This document shows, piece after piece, positions 17,375 to 23,766 of a stretch of DNA of 34,849 bases (position 1 is the stretch's first letter; every line of letters starts with the position of its first letter). The translations under genes and the position numbers were made by a program. This DNA comes from Balneolaceae bacterium (lineage in GTDB: Bacteria; Bacteroidota; Rhodothermia; Balneolales; Balneolaceae): NCBI GenBank assembly GCA_003559375.1, contig PWLN01000230.1:1-34849 (forward strand). Direction: 5' to 3'. The notes under the pieces are model-generated. The model saw only the letters and a program-made list of their open reading frames with translations. It did no database searches and had not been told where the DNA came from.

Positions 17375-17808
17375 CACTTATTCTTTCCTACCGTTTTGTC
17401 AGTCTCACTATCATTTGAATCGGCTTCATCTACCTCATCTTCATCTTTAATTTCGATGACTTCAGCCTGAACTTCATATTCATCTTTATCTTGCTCAACT
17501 TCTCGTTCGATAATAACAGATACATCATTTGCAACAAGCAACAGAGTAGTAATAGCTGTTATAACAGGAGCATAAAAAACAAAAAAAGTTAGCCCTGCAG
17601 CTCCGATTGTTAATTGGCTTTGGAATAGAATTTTCCCGTTTTTGTTTTTGACAATAACCCTTCTTGCATTTCCTTCTTTCAAGATTTTTCTGATCTGGTT
17701 AATCACCTCATCAACGGTTCCCTGAATCTCCTCGAGAATGGTTTTTGACTGCTTTTCCATGATTGAATCGTTTTTTTTAAAATTTTTTGTAAGGAATTCA
17801 CTTTTCAT
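17374..17808 (-). CDS. DUF4342-family membrane-associated protein with acidic tail
   Basis: 144 residues. An amphipathic N-terminal region (TVDEVINQIRKILKEGNARRVIVKNKNGKILFQ, about 31-64) is followed by a hydrophobic segment (LTIGAAGLTFFVFYAPVITAITTLLLVA, about 66-93). The last 45 residues are very acidic and probably disordered (rich in Asp and Glu). The 'EGNxRRxxVKxxxGKxLxxxxLT' block fits DUF4342, whose function is unknown. The ATG at 17808 has no clear Shine-Dalgarno; ATG 17760 (MEKQSK) is an equally possible start. Divergent from comM over 45 bp (93 bp with the later start). Its 3' end abuts the heptamer repeats. Confidence 0.7.
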   Translation of the reverse strand: MKSEFLTKNFKKNDSIMEKQSKTILEEIQGTVDEVINQIRKILKEGNARRVIVKNKNGKILFQSQLTIGAAGLTFFVFYAPVITAITTLLLVANDVSVIIEREVEQDKDEYEVQAEVIEIKDEDEVDEADSNDSETDKTVGKNK

Positions 17809-17852
17809 AGTTCATACTACGAGAAGCCATATAAAAAAGATACAGATAAAAC

Positions 17853-19394
17853 ATGCTTTCAAGAGTATTTTGCGCCTCTACAATCGGAGTAGATGCGAGA
17901 TTGATTGAAGTCGAGGTAAATTTGAGCGGAGGTGTACCCAAATATTTTCTCGTCGGCCTTCCCGATCGTGCAGTAAGCGAATCAAAAGACAGAATTGATG
18001 CTGCACTGAAAAATGTTGGTGCTTATTTCCCAAGAGGAAAAATTACAGTAAATCTCGCACCGGCCGACCTTCCCAAAGAGGGGAGTGCATTCGATTTGCC
18101 GATTGCAGTAAGCCTTCTTGCAGTTTCAGGACAAATTGAAACCGATAAACTTCACAAATCCCTGATACTTGGTGAGTTAGCTTTGGACGGAAAACTGAGG
18201 CCTGTAAAAGGGGTATTACCAATGACTGTGGAAGCAAAAAGAAGAGGTAAAGAATATGTTCTGGTTCCGAGAAGTAATGGTGCAGAAGCGGCAGTGGTAG
18301 ATGGTATCAAAGTTATTGGATTCGACAACCTTCTGGAAGTCATGGAATGGTTTCAGGATCACAGCCGCATGCAGCCCATTGTTGCAGACCTTAAATCACT
18401 CTTTCAGAAAAACGGAGAGGCAGAGTTACTGGATTTTGAAGATGTAAGAGGGCAGGAAAATGTTAAACGGGCCCTCGAGGTAGCTGCTGCCGGTGGGCAT
18501 AATGTGATTATGGTAGGCCCCCCAGGTTCAGGAAAAACAATGATGGCAAGGAGAATCCCGACAATATTGCCGCCACTTACACTTAATGAAGCGCTTGAAA
18601 CTACAAAAATCCATTCGGTGGCAGGCCTGATGGAACCGGGAAATTCACTGGTTACAAACCGACCGTTCAGAAGCCCTCATCATACTGTTTCTGATGTGGC
18701 TCTGGTTGGAGGGGGCAGCATTCCGATGCCCGGTGAAATTTCAATGGCCCACAATGGTGTCCTTTTTCTTGATGAACTGCCAGAATTCAAAAGAAGTGCG
18801 CTTGAAGTTATGAGGCAGCCTCTTGAAGACGGGTGCGTGAGCATATCACGGGCTCGTATGAGCGTAAACTATCCAAGCCGGATTATGCTGGTGGCATCCA
18901 TGAATCCTTCACCAACCGGTGACTGGCATGATCCAGCCGATGAAAACGGAGCCACAAATATTCAGATGCAACGATATTTGAGCAAAATCAGCGGCCCGCT
19001 GCTCGACAGGATCGATCTCCATATCGATGTTGATAAAGTGAGTTTTGAAGAACTGTCGGCCAAAACGAAAGGTGAAAGCTCAGCAAAAATCAGAGACCGT
19101 GTTGTTGAGGCAAGAGAATGGCAAAGCAGAAGATTCCTGGGTATGAGTGGTGTTTACTGTAATGCCCAAATGAGTACAAAACTGGCCAGAAAAATTTGCA
19201 GAATCGATGAGGCTGGTGAACAGATGCTGAAAAAAGCCATGAATACACTTGGCCTATCGGCAAGAGCATTCGACCGGATTTTAAAAGTATCACGTACCAT
19301 TGCAGATTTGGACCGGTCAGAATCAATAAAATCGAATCATATTGCGGAAGCAATTCAGTATCGAACACTCGACAGGGAGGGTTGGCTGGGTTAA
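17853..19394 (+). CDS. comM: YifB/ComM-family Mg-chelatase-like AAA+ ATPase
   Basis: 513 residues, the usual family length. An N-terminal ChlI/Lon-protease-like domain (about 1-165) precedes the AAA+ core with Walker A GPPGSGKT (222-229, Lys228), FRSPHHTVSDVALVGGG, Walker B LFLDELPEF followed by KRSALEVMRQPLEDG, and a C-terminal Mg-chelatase domain (about 400-510, LSARAFDRILKVSRTIADL). ComM is a hexameric helicase that promotes branch migration during natural transformation; yifB homologues are widespread even in bacteria not known to be competent. It is followed by a 167-bp gap and converges on the SDR gene. Confidence 0.95.
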   Translation: MLSRVFCASTIGVDARLIEVEVNLSGGVPKYFLVGLPDRAVSESKDRIDAALKNVGAYFPRGKITVNLAPADLPKEGSAFDLPIAVSLLAVSGQIETDKLHKSLILGELALDGKLRPVKGVLPMTVEAKRRGKEYVLVPRSNGAEAAVVDGIKVIGFDNLLEVMEWFQDHSRMQPIVADLKSLFQKNGEAELLDFEDVRGQENVKRALEVAAAGGHNVIMVGPPGSGKTMMARRIPTILPPLTLNEALETTKIHSVAGLMEPGNSLVTNRPFRSPHHTVSDVALVGGGSIPMPGEISMAHNGVLFLDELPEFKRSALEVMRQPLEDGCVSISRARMSVNYPSRIMLVASMNPSPTGDWHDPADENGATNIQMQRYLSKISGPLLDRIDLHIDVDKVSFEELSAKTKGESSAKIRDRVVEAREWQSRRFLGMSGVYCNAQMSTKLARKICRIDEAGEQMLKKAMNTLGLSARAFDRILKVSRTIADLDRSESIKSNHIAEAIQYRTLDREGWLG

Positions 19395-19561
19395 AAACAA
19401 CCACTAACTTCCATGAAACTTTATCAGAAATTGCCAGTATGATGAATAAAAAAGTCAATGAACCGGGAATATCAGACATACTGGAAAGGAAATTGGGTAT
19501 TTACCCTTCCGTTTATTCTGCTGCTTCTCTACCTCTTTTTATAGCGAACAGAACGGTATAA

Positions 19562-20284
19562 TTATATCCTTTCGATTAGCCAATTTGGTGATAGCTTGAT
19601 CACCCATGCAATTAACCGCCAGCGGCGTGTGATGTACGAGATCTTTTTTTTCTTTTCAATATCAATCAGCATTTGACGGACAGCTTTATCTGTATTGGCA
19701 ACCCAGAACATTCCTTTTTTTCCTTCAGTCATTTCACTTTCAACAAAGCCAGGTTTCACATCTGTTATAGTGATATCATAATCAGAATGATAACAGCGGT
19801 TTCTGTATCCTTGCATATATGTTGAGATAAAGGCCTTTGAAGCCGAATATGGAGCAGCACGCGCCGACCCAAATAATGCCGCAATTGAAGAGATTCCAAC
19901 GATATGGCCGTGTCCTTGTTGCCGAAAATATTGAAATGCTTCACCAAATAAATTGACAAATCCGCTCACATTTACATCGATGATTTCCTGTTCCATTGAA
20001 CTGATCGAAGAAGCAGGATAGTTGGATATGCCAGAGTTTAGTACAATAATATCCATGCCTCCCATTTCATTGATAAGTGAATGAAGAATAATACTGGCAT
20101 TCCCGGGCTCAACGACATCCATTTGGCGGAAATAGAATTCTTCTCCAAGTTGTTTTTGAAGTTCTTCCAACCTTTCGACACGCCGGCCTGTTCCGCCTAC
20201 TATGTAACCCTTCCCATGCGCCTGGCGTGCCAGGGAAGCACCGATGCCTGAAGTGGCACCGATAATGATTATTCTTTTTTTCAC
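19562..20284 (-). CDS. Short-chain dehydrogenase/reductase (SDR) family oxidoreductase
   Basis: 240 residues, a classical SDR. The nucleotide-binding GATSGIG is at 9-15, DVVEPG (about 56-61) marks the adenine site, LNSGIS is near 82-87, and the catalytic Ser132/133, Tyr146 and Lys150 are present (ISSIAALFGSARAAPYSASK). The C-terminus carries a basic, hydrophobic stretch (KKKKISYITRRWRLIAWVIKLSPNWLIERI) that may touch the membrane. GTG start at 20284, 13 bp after the stop of the DUF6580 gene, so the two are most likely one operon. The substrate cannot be deduced. Confidence 0.88.
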   Translation of the reverse strand: MKKRIIIIGATSGIGASLARQAHGKGYIVGGTGRRVERLEELQKQLGEEFYFRQMDVVEPGNASIILHSLINEMGGMDIIVLNSGISNYPASSISSMEQEIIDVNVSGFVNLFGEAFQYFRQQGHGHIVGISSIAALFGSARAAPYSASKAFISTYMQGYRNRCYHSDYDITITDVKPGFVESEMTEGKKGMFWVANTDKAVRQMLIDIEKKKKISYITRRWRLIAWVIKLSPNWLIERI

Positions 20285-20297
20285 GAAAAGGAGATGT

Positions 20298-20861
20298 TCA
20301 GGATTTTACAAAAGCAGGTAGAACCGATGGGTAACGGAATTTGAGCCATTCATATCCACCAAATAATAGTGCTGAATAGATAACATTTCCTGCAATGGTA
20401 TAATGGAAAAAAGGGATGGCTGCTACATAACATGTTACTAGTCCTTCAAGAGTAGGCGGGTACATCGGGCTGGTAACCCAAACACCGAAGTTGCTTATCA
20501 CATAAAAAATTACTGACGCACCAAGAGCGCCACCAAGCACCCGGCCAAAGGTCACTTTTTTCAAGAGAACATAACCGAGAAGTACAATCATAATTACACT
20601 TCCGTAAAGGTATAGAAAACCACCTGTGAGCCAGGTGAAACCATCAAAATATGCTGTATAGACAATGTTGTTGAGGTATAGGTCACTCAGCCAAAGTGCA
20701 GCAAGAGGAACAATCAATGCCCATTTTTTATCTGAAAAATATGCGGCTCCAAAAAGAGCAATTGCCCCGATTGGTGTGAAATTATAAGCATGCGGTAATA
20801 ATCGTGAAAGAACGGCAAATAGAATAAAACCGCCTAAAATGTAAATCGATTTCTTTGACAT
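20298..20861 (-). CDS. DUF6580-type integral membrane protein (putative transporter, ECF-S-like)
   Basis: 187 residues with about five or six transmembrane helices (for instance IYILGGFILFAVLSRLLP, FTPIGAIALFGAAYF, LIVPLAALWLSDLYLNN, LYGSVIMIVLLGYVLL, FFHYTIAGNVIYSALLFGGYEWL). The 'RLLPHxYNFTPIGAIALFGAAYFSDKKWAxxVPLAAxxLSD' opening is characteristic of DUF6580 proteins, annotated as putative transport proteins and similar in layout to substrate-binding S components of ECF vitamin transporters; the ligand is unknown. First gene of a likely two-gene operon with the SDR. An 8-bp-arm palindrome lies 75 bp upstream of its ATG. Confidence 0.75.
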   Translation of the reverse strand: MSKKSIYILGGFILFAVLSRLLPHAYNFTPIGAIALFGAAYFSDKKWALIVPLAALWLSDLYLNNIVYTAYFDGFTWLTGGFLYLYGSVIMIVLLGYVLLKKVTFGRVLGGALGASVIFYVISNFGVWVTSPMYPPTLEGLVTCYVAAIPFFHYTIAGNVIYSALLFGGYEWLKFRYPSVLPAFVKS

Positions 20862-20935
20862 TGTAACTTGTGGCTTTTGATTGTTGCACTAATATAAGAG
20901 TTGAGAAACAAAAGTGTGAAGAAGAATTGTGTACA

Positions 20936-20955
20936 TTTTGTGGTGACACAAAATT
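20936..20955. promoter_or_regulatory. Operator-like palindrome upstream of the DUF6580-SDR operon
   Basis: ATTTTGTG-GTGA-CACAAAAT, a perfect 8-bp inverted repeat with a 4-bp centre, 75-94 bp before the ATG at 20861. No T-run follows on either side, so it looks more like a regulator-binding site than a terminator. The regulator is unknown. Confidence 0.4.
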
Positions 20956-20995
20956 ATTGAGAGTGGTATTGTGAATGTTCACCTTTTAAATGGGC

Positions 20996-21029
20996 AAAAA
21001 AAAGCCGTACCCATAAAATGAGTACGGCT
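20996..21029 (-). terminator. Rho-independent terminator of the YceI gene
   Basis: On the minus strand an 8-bp stem AGCCGTAC...GTACGGCT is extended inward by CAT/ATG across one mismatch with an AAA-type loop, and is followed directly by eight T. It lies 38 bp after the yceI stop and separates it from the DUF6580 operon. Confidence 0.88.
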
Positions 21030-21066
21030 GAAGAATCTAAAAGCGGTTGATTTAACTGGTCAGTAT

Positions 21067-21687
21067 TTATCGGTTTGTGGTAAGTTCAAGATTTATTCGA
21101 ATATTAACCCTGTCGCCAACTACAGCTGTGGCGGCCCAGTCTCCGACACCAACCCCGTATTCAGTTCTCATGAGATTGGTTTCGGCAACAATACCGGCTA
21201 CAACCACATTTTCACGCATCGGATGATTCATTACACCAAGCAGTTCAAAAGGAAGTTCAAATTCACGGGTTACATCACGAATGGTTAATTCTCCTTTGGC
21301 AACAAACTGATTGTTTCCCGTTTGCTCTATTGTTCTGCTTTGAAAAGTGATATTTTCCCACTGAGCAGTATTGAAGAAATCTCCAGACCGGAGATGATTA
21401 TCGCGGCGCTGATTTCTGGTATTGATACTTTCCACGGGAATAGTAACCTCTATGCTGCTGCCGGCAAGGTTTTCCGGGTCAAAAAATATTTCTGCAGAAT
21501 AGTCATCAAAATTACCGTCAACAGGTGTAAAGAAGTGATTGATGGTAAAGTTAACAGCACTATGCGAACGGTCGATATTCCATGGAGTTGCTTTATCATC
21601 ATTTTGGAATGTGAAAGCAAATGCTGATGAGGAAAAAATAAAAAATGCAATAGTAAAGATTGCACCGAGTAGTCTTTTTGTTTTCAT
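21067..21687 (-). CDS. YceI-family periplasmic protein
   Basis: 206 residues with a Sec signal peptide (MKTKRLLGAIFTIAFFIFSSSAFA). The mature lipocalin-like barrel shows the family pattern: WNIDRSHSAVNFTINHFF near the start, VEVTIPVESINTRNQRRDNHLRSGDFFNTAQWENITFQS (about 80-118), the TIRDVTREFELPFEL strand, and a final VGDRVNIRINLEL strand. YceI proteins bind isoprenoid-type lipids such as polyprenyl chains; the physiological role here is not known. Single gene with its own terminator. The upstream gap holds a MITE. Confidence 0.93.
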   Translation of the reverse strand: MKTKRLLGAIFTIAFFIFSSSAFAFTFQNDDKATPWNIDRSHSAVNFTINHFFTPVDGNFDDYSAEIFFDPENLAGSSIEVTIPVESINTRNQRRDNHLRSGDFFNTAQWENITFQSRTIEQTGNNQFVAKGELTIRDVTREFELPFELLGVMNHPMRENVVVAGIVAETNLMRTEYGVGVGDWAATAVVGDRVNIRINLELTTNR

Positions 21688-21819
21688 ATGTAGTATTGTG
21701 TTTGGTTATCTGGTTCATAACTAACTTGTATTTTCAAACGTTCCGGATGCGAGATTTCAATTCTTGATTATATATAACATTGGTGCATTATTATGAAAGA
21801 GTTGCTCAGTATTTGTGAT

Positions 21820-22050
21820 CACATCTGTCCCCTTGTGCCTATGGCACAACGTTTAAAATAAATTTTGAATTACCCGTAAGGGATCTCCCTGCTAAAGGGC
21901 AGCCCTATAGCCACGTTTGGAGATCCCGGCTTATCTTTGTGAGATTTTCCCTGTTGTGAGATAACTTGCTTTGATAAATGGCAAGTGGTGCAAAGGCCGG
22001 GATGACGGGGTTTATCTGCGCCGCCAGGTGGCACCAAGTGGACAGCTGTG
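21820..22050. mobile_element. 231-bp MITE-like element with terminal inverted repeats and 9-bp target duplication
   Basis: The left end CACATCTGTCCCCTTGTGCC (21820-21839) pairs with the right end (22030-22050; its complement is 21 bases beginning CACAGCTGTCCACTTGG) at 18 positions, with two mismatches and one gap. Both ends are flanked by the identical 9-mer ATTTGTGAT (21811-21819 and 22051-22059), the expected target-site duplication. The inside codes for nothing convincing but is rich in hairpins: TTGTGCC/GGCACAA (21833-21849), GGGATCTCC/GGAGATCCC (21880-21927), ATCCCGGC/GCCGGGAT (21923-22003), ACTTGC/GCAAGT (21964-21986). It lies 8 bp past the mpg stop codon. It explains most of the 371-bp gap between yceI and mpg; the remaining 123 bp upstream of yceI show no feature beyond presumed promoter DNA. 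Confidence 0.82.
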
Positions 22051-22058
22051 ATTTGTGA

Positions 22059-22655
22059 TCAAAAACAATCTGCAGGTATACAGAAACGCCATAACTTATT
22101 GGCATCTTCACCGGCATAATCAATGCCAATTCTTTTTGTTTGTTCAATACTGTCGGTATTAATATCTATTTGCCTGTCCTCAATCCAAATGGGTGGTTTT
22201 AACAGTGAAACGGCATTGAGATCCGTGGTTATTCCCAGTGCCTGGGTCAGCTTGCCCGGCCCATTGGCCAGATTGGTTGTATTTATTTTGTCTCTCCGTT
22301 TCATCATAATTTCAATGCCATCAACCGGGCGAATTGCACGGATCAATACTGCATCTGCCAATCCCTCCTTATTGGTTACAACATTCAGAAGATGATGTAT
22401 GCCATAACAGAGATAGATATACGCAACACCGGGTCTTCCGTACATTACCTCGGTTCTTGCTGTCCGGAGCCCATTATTGGCATGGCATGCTTTGTCATTG
22501 CGACCTGAGTAAGCTTCAGCTTCCGTAATGATGCCGGCAGTTAACTTGTTGTCAATGGTACTGCATAAAACCTTGCCAAGCAGCATCCGGCTTATTTCTA
22601 CAACATCCGAACCGTTATAAAAGGATTCCGGTAGCAATTTTCCCTGAGTTTTCAT
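22059..22655 (-). CDS. mpg: DNA-3-methyladenine glycosylase (AAG/MPG family)
   Basis: 198 residues, the usual bacterial length. Family landmarks: LLGKVLCS, the catalytic-glutamate motif ITEAEAYSGRNDKACHA, RTEVMYGRPGVAYIYLCYGIHHLLNVV, AVLIRAIRPVDG and NGPGKLTQALGIT. It flips and removes alkylated or deaminated purines (3-methyladenine, hypoxanthine). It is 2 bp downstream of yihY, so co-transcribed. The stop codon overlaps the target duplication of the MITE that follows, so the insertion fell just outside the reading frame. Confidence 0.95.
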   Translation of the reverse strand: MKTQGKLLPESFYNGSDVVEISRMLLGKVLCSTIDNKLTAGIITEAEAYSGRNDKACHANNGLRTARTEVMYGRPGVAYIYLCYGIHHLLNVVTNKEGLADAVLIRAIRPVDGIEIMMKRRDKINTTNLANGPGKLTQALGITTDLNAVSLLKPPIWIEDRQIDINTDSIEQTKRIGIDYAGEDANKLWRFCIPADCF

Positions 22656-22657
22656 TG

Positions 22658-23581
22658 CTAAGAGATAGCAGTATACGGGTTTTTTTCGATAGCCGGTGCG
22701 TTGCGCAAATAAACATCCTGATATGCCCTGGCCAGAATGGATGTGAACACAAAAAGTGCTGCAGCATAAAATGCCCAGAAAGTTATAATAAGAAGTGCAG
22801 CGTAACCCTGGTAGAAAAACCTGTATGCTGTGAATGCGTATTCAAGGTAAATGCTTATTCCATATCTGCCCAATTCAAAGAGAATGGTGTAGGATAAAGC
22901 AGCGACAAGTGCAACACGTATATTCAGCCTTCCCTCACTGATGAATCGATAAATCACAAAAAAAAGCAAAAAGGTAAACGTCAGCGGAATAAATCCTGTC
23001 AGCCAATCAGACAACCAGCTGAGTTCGATCACGATTTCTGTAAAAGGCACATTGTACTCATCAAAACTGAAAAATGAAATTATTGAGACGGCCATCGTAA
23101 AAATGATGAAAACAGCACCAATGATTCCGAATGCAAAAAAATTGTATATAAATTCCATTGCCGGGCCTTTCCTGTCTTTTATATCAAACACCAGAAAGAG
23201 AACATGTTTTAGTGAATGGAGCAATCCCTGTGCAAAAACAATCAAAATAATCAGCCCTGTGATTCCAAAAATCTGCCTTGCTCCGATGAGAGGATCGAGC
23301 ATGGCTTCAATTGTTACAGCACCTTCAATGATATCGCCAGCCTGTGATTCGTACGCAAACGATGGAAGCAATTCCCTGCCATAGCGAACTAATTCGTCAA
23401 AGGCAGCATCAATGGAAAGGATATAACCCAGTACGGAAATGAGGATCAGCGTGAACGGAATCGCGCAAATAAAGAGGTTAAATGTTATGGCCGACGCGTT
23501 AAATAATACATCTTTCCTGTATAACAGAGTGCCTACGCGCTTCCAATAGAGTACTATGTTTTTCTTAACTAATTCACTCAT
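22658..23581 (-). CDS. YihY/BrkB-family inner-membrane protein
   Basis: 307 residues with about six transmembrane helices in the YihY arrangement: a first helix after 'LFNASAITFNLFICAIPFTLILISVLGYIL', a periplasmic loop (about 55-95), then helices near 97-118, 137-162, 187-210, 217-240 and 262-285. The early 'DVLFNASAITFNLFxAxxP' block and the 'GRxNIRxALVAALxxxILFELGRYGxxxYL' block are family features. The function is unsettled (once mis-named ribonuclease BN). It is the first gene of a two-gene operon with mpg and is divergent from mutS. Confidence 0.9.
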   Translation of the reverse strand: MSELVKKNIVLYWKRVGTLLYRKDVLFNASAITFNLFICAIPFTLILISVLGYILSIDAAFDELVRYGRELLPSFAYESQAGDIIEGAVTIEAMLDPLIGARQIFGITGLIILIVFAQGLLHSLKHVLFLVFDIKDRKGPAMEFIYNFFAFGIIGAVFIIFTMAVSIISFFSFDEYNVPFTEIVIELSWLSDWLTGFIPLTFTFLLFFVIYRFISEGRLNIRVALVAALSYTILFELGRYGISIYLEYAFTAYRFFYQGYAALLIITFWAFYAAALFVFTSILARAYQDVYLRNAPAIEKNPYTAIS

Positions 23582-23766
23582 ATATCAGGAAAAATAAGTT
23601 GATCAGAATTGAAAGCAAAATGACCTTTTTATTGAATCGAAAAGCAGAATCTGTTAGTATCATTGTGTATGTTTGGAGAGTGATGTTGCTTGGTGAAAAC
23701 AGGATTGATGAATGAAGTTATAATGGCCATATTTGAAAAAAGCGGAATGTTTTTATAGAAACCATC

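Noticed and set aside
21814-21823. TGTGATCACA palindrome resembling a CRP half-site pair
   Set aside because: It is the junction of the MITE target duplication (ATTTGTGAT) with the inverted-repeat end (CACA...), and lacks the 6-bp spacer of CRP sites.
23668-23675. TATGTTTG, matching the Bacteroidota -7 promoter motif TAnnTTTG upstream of mutS
   Set aside because: No TTTG -33 element at the right distance; an 8-mer with two free positions is expected by chance.
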